A stretch of DNA of 23,703 nt from Merdiplasma sp905207905 (GCA_902475025.1 CABRXX010000039.1:1-23703), one strand, 5' to 3'. Counted from the stretch's first letter, positions 8,331 to 16,748 are shown. Made by a program: numbers and translations. The notes: generated by a model from the letters alone, not told the origin.

Positions 8331-8370
8331 GATTACCGTATAGAAATGTTTGAAAAAGGAAGGAAGCAAG

Positions 8371-11196
8371 ATGAAAAAAGTTCTTTCTGATTTAATAAAG
8401 AAAAAAAAGAAAGAAAATGGAGAAAAAACGGAAAACCAGACCATGACAGAAGAGGCTTCCCAGTCGGCGGCCAATGCAGGTACAGCGCTTATGGCGGTCA
8501 CTCAGCCGGGAGAGGCGGCTCTGACAGAAAGCAAGTCAGGCTCTTTGGCAGAAAACGCAGATACCAGTCAGGAGGGAGCCGGGGAGGAAGAGATACCGCT
8601 GGAGCCGCTGAAACGGGTGAAACCCAGTCTGAGCAGAGGACTGACCAGAGAGCAGGTGCAGGAGCGGATTGCCCACAAAGCTGTGAACACTCCTGTTGAG
8701 GCGGACAGCCAGACCCTGAAGGATATTGTAAAGGAAAATGTATTCACCTATTTTAACCTGATTTTTCTGATTATTGCCATTTTGCTGATTATGGTGGGAT
8801 CTTTCCGGGATCTTACATTTCTGCCTATTATTCTGGCCAATACCTGTATCGGTATTTTCCAGGAGTGGCGTTCCAAGGTGACTTTGGACAAACTTACCAT
8901 CCTCAGTGCCCCCAGGACCAAAACCTTACGGGACGGCCAGGAGCAGGTGATTGTGGCGGAGGACCTGGTGCTGGATGACCTGGTGATTTTTGAGGCGGGC
9001 AACCAGATCCCAGCAGATGCGGTGGTGCAGGAGGGAGAAGTATCGGTTAATGAGTCTCTTCTCACCGGAGAAGCAGATGAGATATCTAAAAAACCGGGGG
9101 ATCAGCTTTTGTCCGGAAGCTTTATCGTGTCCGGAACCTGCAAGGCCAGGCTGGACAAGGTGGGAGCGGATTCCTATATTTCCAAGCTGACACTGGAAGC
9201 GAAAGCCCAGAAGAGGGAAGAGCAGTCGGAGATGATCCGTTCTCTGGATCGCCTGGTAAAGATTGTGGGGATTCTGATTATTCCCATCGGTATTCTTTTG
9301 TTTTCCCAGCAGTATTTTATCAATGGAGCGAACCTTAGAGACAGCGTCACAGGCACAGTGGCGGCGGTGATCGGTATGATTCCGGAAGGCTTGTATCTCC
9401 TGGCCAGTGTGGCCATGGCAGTGAGCGTGATGCGGCTGGCCATGAATAAGGTGCTGGTTCACAATATGAAATCCATTGAGACGCTGGCCAGAGTGGATGT
9501 GCTCTGTGTGGATAAGACGGGGACCATCACGGAAAATACGATGACCGTAAAGCGGGCCATTCCCCTGCATCCGGTAAAGAGACCTGAGACGGAAATCAGG
9601 CAGGAGAATGCGGCCGCAGCGGAGAAAAATGAAAGCCAGACAGCCCGGAGCGGGGAAGAACAGCAGAACCAGAAAACGCTTCAGAATCTGGCAGATACGG
9701 CAGCAGAACCGGCCGAGACCATGGAAACAGCAGAAAAACAGTCTCAGACAGCGGACGAGATACCGGAACCGGATTTTACGCCGGAGGAACTGGCATCCCT
9801 GGAACTGCAGCTGGGAGATTTTGCAGCTGCCATGAGCAGTGACAATATTACCATGAAGGCGCTTCAGTCCTATTTTCAGAAGCATACCGGAAAGCGGCCG
9901 GATCAGGTGTTCGGTTTTTCCTCCGCTTTTAAATACAGCGGAGCCGTTTTCGGTGAGAAAAATTATGTGTTGGGAGCGCCGGAGTTTCTTCTTCGCTCTT
10001 CCTATGAGGATTACCGTCCTTTGATTGAGCGGTATTCTTCCCAGGGCTACCGGGTACTGATCTTCGGGCTGTACCAGGGAACGTTAAACGGCAAGGCGCT
10101 GACAGAGGCAGTGCGGCCTCTTGGAATGGTGCTGCTGGCAAATCCGGTGAGAGAAAAGGCACCGGAGACGTTTCGGTACTTTGCAGAACAGGGGGTTGCT
10201 ATTAAGGTGATCTCTGGCGATAACCCAGTGACCGTGTCCGAGGTGGCAAAGGAAGCTCAGATACAGGGGGCTGAGAACTTTGTGGATGCCTCCACTTTAA
10301 AGACAGAGGAAGAGGTCTGGGAGGCCTGCGAAAAATATACGGTCTTTGGCCGGGTGACGCCGGAGCAGAAGCGTCAGCTGGTGCAGGGCTTAAGAAAAGC
10401 AGGTCACACAGTGGCTATGACGGGAGACGGAGTCAATGACGTGCTGGCGTTGAAGGATGCAGATTGCAGTGTGGCTATGGCTTCTGGAAGCGAGGCAGCA
10501 GCCCATGCCGCTCAGATGGTCCTTTTGGAATCTGATTTTTCCAAGATGCCTTCTGTGGTGGCGGAAGGACGCCGGGTAGTAAACAATATCGAGCGGACAG
10601 CCAGCCTGTTTTTGGTGAAGAATATTTTCTCTCTGCTAATGTCCATTTTCTCCATTGTGTTTATGATCAATTATCCCCTGGAGCCTTCCCAGATTTCATT
10701 GATCAGCGCATTTACCATTGGAATTCCGGCCTTTATTATGTCTCTGGAGCAGAACCGGAACCGGATACAGGGCCATTTCCTGAGCAATGTGTTTTTCCGG
10801 GCTCTTCCGGCAGGCCTGACCAACTTTGCGGTGATCAGCAGCCTGTCCGTATTTTGTCAGGTGTTTCAGGTGGATGAGACGGATCTGTCTACCTCCTGCA
10901 CCATACTGCTGGCCATTGTGGGCGTTATGATCCTGTATCGGATTGCCTCTCCCATGACCAAATTCCACTGGGTAATGTGGTTTGGAATGATCTTTGGACT
11001 GCTGTTTTGCATGACGTTCTTAAACCAGATCTTTGCGATCTCCAGCCTGTCCCAGAAAAGCAGTATGCTGCTGGTGATTTTTGCCATTATCACGGAGCCT
11101 CTGTTCCGTTATACCAGCCTCCTGATCAAGAAAATCTGGGAGCTGGCAGCGTGGACCGGAGAAAAACTGCGCAAAAGGAAAAGCGCAGCCGTTTAG
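8371..11196 (+). CDS. P-type cation-transporting ATPase, CtpE-like (P2-like)
   Basis: This is 941 residues; the ATG at 8371 follows GGAAGGAAG, and an in-frame TTG at 8350 is less likely. It shows the full P-type set: LTGEAD (231-236, actuator domain), IPEGL in membrane helix 4 (337-341, ion site), DKTGT (381-385) with the phosphorylated Asp381, LGAPEF in the nucleotide domain (534-539), ISGDNP (614-619) and TGDGVND (684-690). About ten membrane helices are present. The PEGL motif and lack of Cys metal-binding domains point to a Ca2+-, Mn2+- or Mg2+-type pump rather than a heavy-metal pump. LGAPE instead of KGAPE resembles CtpE-like proteins, which are linked to calcium uptake. Residues about 10-80 and 403-468 are E/Q/T/A-rich low-complexity additions. 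An A8 run lies at 8401-8408. The ion is unproven. Confidence 0.9.
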   Translation: MKKVLSDLIKKKKKENGEKTENQTMTEEASQSAANAGTALMAVTQPGEAALTESKSGSLAENADTSQEGAGEEEIPLEPLKRVKPSLSRGLTREQVQERIAHKAVNTPVEADSQTLKDIVKENVFTYFNLIFLIIAILLIMVGSFRDLTFLPIILANTCIGIFQEWRSKVTLDKLTILSAPRTKTLRDGQEQVIVAEDLVLDDLVIFEAGNQIPADAVVQEGEVSVNESLLTGEADEISKKPGDQLLSGSFIVSGTCKARLDKVGADSYISKLTLEAKAQKREEQSEMIRSLDRLVKIVGILIIPIGILLFSQQYFINGANLRDSVTGTVAAVIGMIPEGLYLLASVAMAVSVMRLAMNKVLVHNMKSIETLARVDVLCVDKTGTITENTMTVKRAIPLHPVKRPETEIRQENAAAAEKNESQTARSGEEQQNQKTLQNLADTAAEPAETMETAEKQSQTADEIPEPDFTPEELASLELQLGDFAAAMSSDNITMKALQSYFQKHTGKRPDQVFGFSSAFKYSGAVFGEKNYVLGAPEFLLRSSYEDYRPLIERYSSQGYRVLIFGLYQGTLNGKALTEAVRPLGMVLLANPVREKAPETFRYFAEQGVAIKVISGDNPVTVSEVAKEAQIQGAENFVDASTLKTEEEVWEACEKYTVFGRVTPEQKRQLVQGLRKAGHTVAMTGDGVNDVLALKDADCSVAMASGSEAAAHAAQMVLLESDFSKMPSVVAEGRRVVNNIERTASLFLVKNIFSLLMSIFSIVFMINYPLEPSQISLISAFTIGIPAFIMSLEQNRNRIQGHFLSNVFFRALPAGLTNFAVISSLSVFCQVFQVDETDLSTSCTILLAIVGVMILYRIASPMTKFHWVMWFGMIFGLLFCMTFLNQIFAISSLSQKSSMLLVIFAIITEPLFRYTSLLIKKIWELAAWTGEKLRKRKSAAV

Positions 11197-11216
11197 TCAT
11201 AGCAGCTTGAATTGGC

Positions 11217-11244
11217 GGAGCGGCTGCGAAAAATCGCCTGCTCC
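11217..11244 (+). other. Stem-loop after the ATPase gene
   Basis: GGAGC-GGC (11217-11224) pairs with GCC-T-GCTCC (11236-11244), giving 8 bp with one bulged T. No T-run follows, so it is not a standard intrinsic terminator. It lies just before the pyrH promoter. Confidence 0.3.
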
Positions 11245-11247
11245 ATA

Positions 11248-11276
11248 TAGAAATCTCCGAAAGTTTATGGTATAAT
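11248..11276 (+). promoter_or_regulatory. Promoter of the pyrH-frr-uppS-cdsA-dxr-rseP block
   Basis: A consensus TATAAT (11271-11276) is preceded by TGG (extended -10), with TAGAAA (11248-11253) as -35 at 17 nt. The leader to pyrH would be about 90 nt and contains the hairpin at 11304-11338. Confidence 0.65.
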
Positions 11277-11303
11277 ATTGTAAATATGCTTTAAACGTTA
11301 TAA

Positions 11304-11338
11304 CGGCCTGGAGTAAAGGGAAGCTTAGATCCGGGCCG
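11304..11338 (+). other. Leader hairpin of pyrH
   Basis: CGGCCTGG (11304-11311) pairs with CCGGGCCG (11331-11338), 8 bp with one G-T wobble and a 19-nt loop. No T-run follows. It is a possible mRNA-stability or regulatory structure in the untranslated leader; I recognise no known class. Confidence 0.35.
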
Positions 11339-11372
11339 GAGATATCAAATAAAAATGGATCGAGGTATGGGA

Positions 11373-12068
11373 ATGAAGAGAGTATTGTTAAAGTTAAGCG
11401 GCGAAGCACTGGCAGGACCGAAAAAAACAGGTTTCGATGAGCCTACGGTGATGCAGGTGGCAGGCCAGGTGAAGCAGCTGGTAGATAAGGGGATGCAGGT
11501 TGGCGTTGTGATCGGAGGCGGCAACTTTTGGAGAGGCCGTTCCAGTGAGAATATTGACCGCACCAAGGCAGACCAGATCGGGATGTTGGCCACTGTGATG
11601 AACTGTATCTATGTGTCTGAGATTTTCCGCGCTGCAGGCATGAAGACTCAGATTATGACTCCTTTTTCCTGCGGTTCCTTTACAAAGTTGTTTTCCAAGG
11701 ATCTGGCAGTGGAGAGTCTGGAGAGAGGAGAAGTGGTATTCTTTGCCGGAGGCACAGGACACCCATATTTCTCCACCGATACAACCACAGTCCTGCGGGC
11801 CATTGAGATTGAGGCGGAGGTGATCCTTCTTGCAAAATCGATTGACGGCGTGTACGACTGCGATCCTAAGGATCATCCGGAGGCGAAGAAATACGATGAG
11901 ATTTCCATTCAGGAAGTGATCGATAAAAAGCTGGGAGTTGTAGACATGACAGCTTCCATTCTCTGTATGGAGAATCAGATGCCCATGCTGGTGTTTGGGC
12001 TGAATGAGGAGAACAGTATTCTCCGCACCGTTCAGGGAGAATTAAACGGTACCAGAGTCACCGTCTAG
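11373..12068 (+). CDS. pyrH: UMP kinase
   Basis: Phosphorylates UMP to UDP with ATP, as a cytosolic hexamer of the amino acid kinase fold. The sequence opens with MKRVLLKLSGEAL (phosphate-binding strand-loop) and has VVIGGGNFWRGR (UMP/ATP site), then GGTGHPYFSTDT near the catalytic Asp, and AKSIDGVYDCDPK. At 231 residues it has family length. I chose the ATG at 11373 because GAGG lies 7 nt upstream and the conserved N-terminus begins there; in-frame ATGs at 11355 and 11367 have poorer sites. It is the first gene of the block with frr, as in most bacteria, but rpsB and tsf are not upstream here; the P-type ATPase is. Confidence 0.97.
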   Translation: MKRVLLKLSGEALAGPKKTGFDEPTVMQVAGQVKQLVDKGMQVGVVIGGGNFWRGRSSENIDRTKADQIGMLATVMNCIYVSEIFRAAGMKTQIMTPFSCGSFTKLFSKDLAVESLERGEVVFFAGGTGHPYFSTDTTTVLRAIEIEAEVILLAKSIDGVYDCDPKDHPEAKKYDEISIQEVIDKKLGVVDMTASILCMENQMPMLVFGLNEENSILRTVQGELNGTRVTV

Positions 12069-12223
12069 GCATACAGAACGTATCAGCCCCGGAACGGCAG
12101 AGATGGAGGAAGGCATACCAAGGGATGCCGGTTTCCATGATAGAAAGAGTGAAACGCCTAAGCGGCCCGGAAATGAGCCTGGACTGCAAGGCAAATAAGG
12201 ACAGAAGGCAGGAGGAAAACAAG

Positions 12224-12778
12224 ATGGATGAGAGAATCAAGGTTTACGGAGAAAAGATGAAAAAGTCTTATAACAATATGCTGGAAGAATTCGGTACGAT
12301 CCGGGCAGGACGGGCCAATCCCAATGTATTGAAAAAGATTCAGGTGGATTATTACGGAACTCCTACGCCGCTTCAGCAGGTAGGAAACATTACGGTTCCG
12401 GAGCCCAGAATTTTGCAGATCCAGCCCTGGGAGTCTTCTATGATCAAGGCTGTGGAGAAGGCCATCAATATGGCGGATGTAGGCATCAATCCCACCAACG
12501 ACGGTAAGGTGATTCGTCTGGTGTTCCCGGAGCTTACTGAGGAGCGGAGAAAAGAGCTGGTAAAAGATATTAAGAAAAAAGGGGAAGCTGCAAAGGTGGC
12601 TGTTCGGAATATCCGAAGGGATGCCAATGATTTCTTAAAGAAATTAGGCAAGAGCGACGAGGTGTCTGAGGATGTGATCAAAGATCTGGAGGAAGAGATT
12701 CAGAAGGAGACAGACAAACAGATCAAGGAGATCGACAAAGCGGTAGAGGAAAAATCAAAGGAAATCCTGACGGTATAG
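12224..12778 (+). CDS. frr: Ribosome recycling factor
   Basis: Splits the post-termination ribosome together with EF-G. The 184 residues match family length. It shows the helical bundle start MDERIKVYGEKMKKSY, the GRANPNVL motif, DYYGTPTPLQQV, and the second half with FPELTEERRKELVK and RNIRRDANDFLKK. The start is the ATG at 12224, with GGAGGAAAA ending 7 nt upstream. The frame is open for 33 more codons upstream, but those do not resemble the family. It lies 155 nt after pyrH, a gap in which I see no promoter or terminator, so co-transcription is likely. Confidence 0.97.
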   Translation: MDERIKVYGEKMKKSYNNMLEEFGTIRAGRANPNVLKKIQVDYYGTPTPLQQVGNITVPEPRILQIQPWESSMIKAVEKAINMADVGINPTNDGKVIRLVFPELTEERRKELVKDIKKKGEAAKVAVRNIRRDANDFLKKLGKSDEVSEDVIKDLEEEIQKETDKQIKEIDKAVEEKSKEILTV

Positions 12779-12802
12779 ACAACAGGAACAAGGATGTGAT
12801 GA

Positions 12803-12846
12803 GGCTGGCGCAAAATAAAACGGAGGTTTTTCATTTTGCGACAGCC
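12803..12846. repeat. Long intergenic hairpin between frr and uppS
   Basis: GGCTG-G-CGCAAAAT (12803-12816) pairs with ATTTTGCG-A-CAGCC (12833-12846), 13 bp with one mismatch. Inside it, AAAAC (12817-12821) pairs with GTTTT (12826-12830) around a GGAG loop. No T-run follows. It ends 30 nt before the uppS start. Its GCAAAAT/ATTTTGC core is shared with the larger hairpin at 20245-20367. Confidence 0.65.
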
Positions 12847-12876
12847 CATTGTTATGTAGAGGGAGGTGGTTGAAAA

Positions 12877-13584
12877 ATGGTTATACCACAGCATGTGGCG
12901 ATTATTTTGGACGGCAATGGACGATGGGCCAAGAGCAAGGGAAGGCCGAGAAATTACGGCCATGTAAGGGGGGCGAAGAATCTGGAGACCATTTGCCGGG
13001 ATGCTTACAATATGGGAATCAAGTATCTGACGGTTTATTTATTTTCTACGGAAAACTGGAAACGGTCTCAGGATGAGGTGGATGCCCTGATGCGTCTGTT
13101 CCGCAGCTATACGAAAACTTGTGAAAAAACAGCCAGGGAGAATAACATGAAGGTGCGGATGATCGGAGATCCCAGCCCTTTGGCTCAGGATCTTCAGGAG
13201 AGTCTGGTGCGCCTTCAGGAAAGTTCAAAAAACAATACGGGCTTAAATTTTCAGATCGCCATTAATTACGGCAGCCGGGATGAGATCATTCGGGGAATAC
13301 GGAAATTAGCGGAGGATTATAAACAGGGTAAGCTGGAGCTTTCGGAGATTACGGAGGAACGTTTTTCCGATTATCTGGATACCGCAGGAATTCCGGATCC
13401 GGATTTGTTGATTCGCACCAGCGGAGAATTGCGGCTGTCCAATTATCTTATGTGGCAGCTTGCTTACACAGAGTTCTATTTTACAGAGGTGCCGTGGCCG
13501 GCTTTTACAAAAGAGGATCTTTGGAAAGCCATTGAAAAGTACAACAGCCGGGAGCGCCGTTACGGTGGTGTAAAGGAGGAGTGA
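12877..13584 (+). CDS. uppS: Isoprenyl transferase (undecaprenyl diphosphate synthase)
   Basis: Condenses isopentenyl diphosphate units in cis onto farnesyl diphosphate to make the C55 carrier for peptidoglycan and surface glycans. At 235 residues, it shows the substrate motif LDGNGRWAK with catalytic Asp12, then GHVRGAKNLE, TVYLFSTENWKR, the NYGSRDEI segment and the C-terminal LIRTSGELRLSN and TEFYFTEVPWP. Starts at the ATG at 12877 after GGGAGGTGG. It lies 3 nt before cdsA. The product feeds the lipid carrier that the GT2/YfhO genes at the left probably use. Confidence 0.97.
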   Translation: MVIPQHVAIILDGNGRWAKSKGRPRNYGHVRGAKNLETICRDAYNMGIKYLTVYLFSTENWKRSQDEVDALMRLFRSYTKTCEKTARENNMKVRMIGDPSPLAQDLQESLVRLQESSKNNTGLNFQIAINYGSRDEIIRGIRKLAEDYKQGKLELSEITEERFSDYLDTAGIPDPDLLIRTSGELRLSNYLMWQLAYTEFYFTEVPWPAFTKEDLWKAIEKYNSRERRYGGVKEE

Positions 13585-13587
13585 TTC

Positions 13588-14397
13588 GTGTTTGTTACAC
13601 GTTTAATCAGCGGGATTGTGCTAGTGATCGTGGCACTGATAACGATTATCCTGGGTGGGCCTGTGCTTTTTGTGACGTTGCTTTTGGTGTCTCTGATTGG
13701 CCTGCGGGAGTTGTATCAGGCGGTAAAGGTGGAAGATCAGGGGATTTCGCCTCTGGCGTTGGTGGGTTATGGATCTGCTGTGGGCTTTTATTGCCTGTTA
13801 TATTTCGGCGGCAGTGCATATACTATGATAGGACTGATAGGAAGTCTCATCGCCTTTATGGCAGTGTATGTGTTTACTTATCCCAGATATGAGTCAGGGC
13901 AGGTTATGTCCGCTTTTTTCGGGGTGGTATATGTTCCTGTAATGCTGTCCTATATTTTTCAGACCAGAAATCTTACAGACGGGGCGTTTAGCGTCTGGCT
14001 GATCTTTCTGTGTTCCTGGGGGTGCGATACCTGCGCTTACTGTGTGGGAATGCTGATAGGAAAGCATAAAATGTCCCCCAAGCTAAGCCCTAAGAAATCA
14101 GTGGAGGGAGCCATCGGAGGAGTAGTGGGAGCTGCCATTCTGGGAGCAATCTATGCGTTTGCAGTGGGAAAACATCTGAGAGGATCCGGCAATGCAGCGG
14201 TTGAGTATGCCATGATCTGCGCCGCAGGCGCATTGATTTCCATGGTGGGGGATCTGGCAGCTTCTGCCATTAAGCGGAATCATAATATTAAGGATTACGG
14301 TACGCTGATCCCTGGTCATGGAGGGATTCTGGACCGGTTTGACAGTGTGATCTTTACGGCACCGGTGATCTATTTTCTTGCTGCAGTGCTGGTATAG
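13588..14397 (+). CDS. cdsA: Phosphatidate cytidylyltransferase
   Basis: Makes CDP-diacylglycerol from phosphatidic acid and CTP in the membrane. The 269 residues carry about eight hydrophobic helices, and the C-terminal family signature is complete from about residue 226: S-x2-KR, then IKDYGTLIPGHGGILDR-FD. The GTG start at 13588 has AAAGGAGG 8 nt upstream, located in the last codons of uppS. It is tightly packed in the block. The gap to dxr is about 30 nt. Confidence 0.96.
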   Translation: MFVTRLISGIVLVIVALITIILGGPVLFVTLLLVSLIGLRELYQAVKVEDQGISPLALVGYGSAVGFYCLLYFGGSAYTMIGLIGSLIAFMAVYVFTYPRYESGQVMSAFFGVVYVPVMLSYIFQTRNLTDGAFSVWLIFLCSWGCDTCAYCVGMLIGKHKMSPKLSPKKSVEGAIGGVVGAAILGAIYAFAVGKHLRGSGNAAVEYAMICAAGALISMVGDLAASAIKRNHNIKDYGTLIPGHGGILDRFDSVIFTAPVIYFLAAVLV

Positions 14398-14428
14398 GAC
14401 TCTTTAATAAATGGAGGCAGAAAAACAT

Positions 14429-15571
14429 ATGAAAACAATCGGAATTTTAGGCTCTACAGGTTCCATCGGAACCCAGACTCTGGAGGTTGTGCGGGAGAAT
14501 GGAGATATCCGGGTGGCGGCGCTGGCGGCAGGCCGGAATTTGAAAAAATTGGAAGAGCAGATACGGGAGTTTCGGCCCAAAGTGGCTGCTGTCTGGTCTG
14601 AGGAGGATGCCGGGAAACTGCGTACCATGGTGGCGGATCTGGACGTAAGGATCCTGTCCGGGATGGAGGGCTTGATAGAAGTATCCATTCTGCCGGAGGT
14701 AGAGATCCTGGTTACGGCCATTGTGGGGATGATCGGAATCCGGCCCACCATAGAGGCCATCCGGGCTGGAAAGAATATTGCCCTGGCCAATAAGGAGACT
14801 CTGGTGTGTGCGGGCCATATCATCATGCCGCTGGCAAAGGAAATGGGCGTGTCCATCCTTCCGGTGGACAGCGAGCACAGCGCTATTTTCCAGTCACTGA
14901 ATGGAGAAGATCCCAGAAGAATTGAAAAACTTCTGCTGACAGCTTCCGGCGGGCCATTTCGGGGGAAAAAACGTCAGGAACTGGAACAGATCCGGGTGGA
15001 AGATGCTCTCAGACATCCCAACTGGGCTATGGGACAGAAGATTACTATTGACTCTGCCACCTTGGTAAACAAGGGGCTGGAAGTGATGGAGGCAAAATGG
15101 CTTTTTGGGGTGGAGCTGGATCGAATCCAGGTGGTGGTGCAGCCCCAGAGCGTGATCCATTCTATGGTGCAGTTTGTGGATGGGGGGATTATGGCTCAGT
15201 TGGGGACACCGGACATGAAGCTGCCCATTCAGTACGCTCTGTACTATCCGGATCGGAGATTTTTGGCAGGAGAGCGGATTGATTTTGCAAAATTAGGACA
15301 GATTACTTTTGAAGATCCGGATCCGGAGACGTTTCTGGGACTGAAGTTTGCGTTTAAGGCTTCCAGGGCAGGGGGCTCCATGCCTACCGTGTTTAATGCG
15401 GCCAACGAGCGGGCAGTGGCAAAGTTTTTGGGCCGTGAAATCAAATTCCTGGAAATCTATGATATAATTGCCGCCTGCATGGAGGCACATCAGGTGATTT
15501 CCAATCCTACGGTAGAAGAGATTCTGGAAACAGAACAGAATGTATATGAAATGATTGAAGGCAGGTGGTAG
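14429..15571 (+). CDS. dxr: 1-deoxy-D-xylulose 5-phosphate reductoisomerase
   Basis: First committed step of the MEP isoprenoid pathway: rearranges and reduces DXP to MEP with NADPH and a divalent metal. The 380 residues have the NADPH loop GSTGSIG (8-14), ANKETLV (120-126), the metal ligands D147 and E149 in VDSEHSAIFQ, TASGGPF (171-177), HPNWAMG (196-202) and the third ligand E218 in NKGLEVMEAKW. I chose the ATG at 14429, since the GGAGG at 14413-14417 lies inside the longer frame from 14411. It supplies precursors for UppS two genes upstream. It is followed directly by rseP. Confidence 0.97.
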   Translation: MKTIGILGSTGSIGTQTLEVVRENGDIRVAALAAGRNLKKLEEQIREFRPKVAAVWSEEDAGKLRTMVADLDVRILSGMEGLIEVSILPEVEILVTAIVGMIGIRPTIEAIRAGKNIALANKETLVCAGHIIMPLAKEMGVSILPVDSEHSAIFQSLNGEDPRRIEKLLLTASGGPFRGKKRQELEQIRVEDALRHPNWAMGQKITIDSATLVNKGLEVMEAKWLFGVELDRIQVVVQPQSVIHSMVQFVDGGIMAQLGTPDMKLPIQYALYYPDRRFLAGERIDFAKLGQITFEDPDPETFLGLKFAFKASRAGGSMPTVFNAANERAVAKFLGREIKFLEIYDIIAACMEAHQVISNPTVEEILETEQNVYEMIEGRW

Positions 15572-15572
15572 T

Positions 15573-16622
15573 TTGAGTATCCTGATTGCACTTATGATCT
15601 TCAGCTTGATCGTGATTATTCATGAGCTGGGCCATTTTCTTCTGGCAAAATTCAACGGGATCGTGGTGACGGAATTTTCCCTGGGTATGGGCCCCAGGCT
15701 TTTAAGCACTGAGAGGGGAGGAACCCGGTATTCACTGAAGCTTCTTCCCTTCGGCGGTTCCTGCATGATGCTGGGAGAGGATATGGAGGATACGGGAGAG
15801 GGAACTTTTGGAAGTAAATCCGTGTGGGCCAGGATTTCTGTGATCGCCGCAGGTCCTATTTTTAACTTTATTTTGGCCTATGTATTGTCTATTTTTATCA
15901 TCAGCGCTGCGGGGGTGGATAAGCCGGTAATTATCTCTGTCACAGAGGGGTATTCTGCTGCGGAGGCAGGCATTGCACCGGGAGATATGATCACAAAGAT
16001 CAATGGCAGGAGCATTCACTTTTATCGGGAGGTGCAGAACTTTACTTTGTTTAACCAGAAATCTCTCCAGAAAGGCAAACCGGTAACAATCCAGTATATT
16101 CATGAAGGGGAGACAAGGGTGGCGGAAGTGACTCCCAGGGATGACGGTACCGGCCGCTATATTCTTGGTCTGGCAGGAAACAGGAACTACCGTTTTAAGG
16201 CAACGCCTCTGGAAGTGCTTAAATACAGCGCCTGTGAAGTGAAATTCTGGATCGATACCACCATTGGAAGCCTGAAGATGCTGGTACAGGGAGGAGTGAC
16301 CCTGGATGATGTGTCAGGTCCGGTGGGCGTAGTGGAGATGATCGGAGAAACCTATGAGGAGAGCCGCAGTGACGGCGCATTGTATGTGTGGCTGAATATG
16401 CTGAATATGGCCATACTCCTTACCGCCAATCTGGGGGTGATGAATCTTCTGCCCATTCCTGCGCTGGATGGAGGACGGCTGGTATTTTTGCTTTTGGAAG
16501 CAGTCCGGAGAAAGCGTATTGACCCAGAGATAGAGGCCAGGATCCACTTTACAGGCTTGATGCTGCTGATGCTTTTGATGGTGGTGGTACTCTTTAATGA
16601 TGTGAAGAAGATTTTTCTTTAG
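15573..16622 (+). CDS. rseP: RIP intramembrane zinc metalloprotease (site-2 protease)
   Basis: Cuts membrane-embedded regulators such as anti-sigma factors and possibly remnant signal peptides. The 349 residues show the zinc motif HELGH (17-21) in the first helix, a family GMGPRLL segment, one PDZ domain in the middle (about 125-195, AAEAGIAPGDMI), and the second active-site motif NLLPIPALDGGRL in a late helix. I chose TTG at 15573, one base after the dxr stop: it gives the usual short N-terminus MSILIALM and has AGGTGG just upstream. A longer frame from a TTG at 15555 lacks a binding site. It is the last gene of the block. In clostridia the homolog is also called RasP/YluC; the target here is unknown. 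Confidence 0.95.
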   Translation: MSILIALMIFSLIVIIHELGHFLLAKFNGIVVTEFSLGMGPRLLSTERGGTRYSLKLLPFGGSCMMLGEDMEDTGEGTFGSKSVWARISVIAAGPIFNFILAYVLSIFIISAAGVDKPVIISVTEGYSAAEAGIAPGDMITKINGRSIHFYREVQNFTLFNQKSLQKGKPVTIQYIHEGETRVAEVTPRDDGTGRYILGLAGNRNYRFKATPLEVLKYSACEVKFWIDTTIGSLKMLVQGGVTLDDVSGPVGVVEMIGETYEESRSDGALYVWLNMLNMAILLTANLGVMNLLPIPALDGGRLVFLLLEAVRRKRIDPEIEARIHFTGLMLLMLLMVVVLFNDVKKIFL

Positions 16623-16715
16623 TGGCGGGAACGCAGAGTTTTGTGATTTTGTGTACGGGCAAATTGATACAATAAAGATAATGATAAAAACAAAAAGTTG
16701 CATTGACAAAGGAGG

Positions 16716-16748
16716 AGAGCTGTGGTATGCTGACCATAGCTCTTTTAT
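16716..16748 (+). terminator. Intrinsic terminator of the rseP block
   Basis: AGAGCTGTGGT (16716-16726) pairs with ACCATAGCTCT (16733-16743), 11 bp with one G-T wobble and a 6-nt loop, followed by TTTAT. It stands about 95 nt after the rseP stop. Confidence 0.7.

Larger units (their letters stand above)
7987..8370. other. 384-nt intergenic region between the CapK-like and P-type ATPase genes
   Basis: It holds two terminator-like structures (7991-8041 and 8100-8166), a small hairpin AAACAG/CTGTTT at 8262-8277 next to an A-run, a promoter at 8302-8330 and the ATPase ribosome binding site. I see no gene I would support. A 71-codon frame at 8042-8257 starts without a binding site and runs through the inverted repeat. 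Confidence 0.6.

Noticed and set aside
8042..8370. Mn2+ (yybP-ykoY) riboswitch upstream of the ATPase
   Set aside because: This class often precedes P-type ATPases, but I cannot find its conserved core sequences here.
8926..9885. 319-codon open frame on the minus strand
   Set aside because: Antisense to the P-type ATPase, whose motifs are unambiguous.
12125..12223. 33-codon N-terminal extension of frr
   Set aside because: The extension does not look like the family, and a strong GGAGG directly precedes the ATG at 12224.
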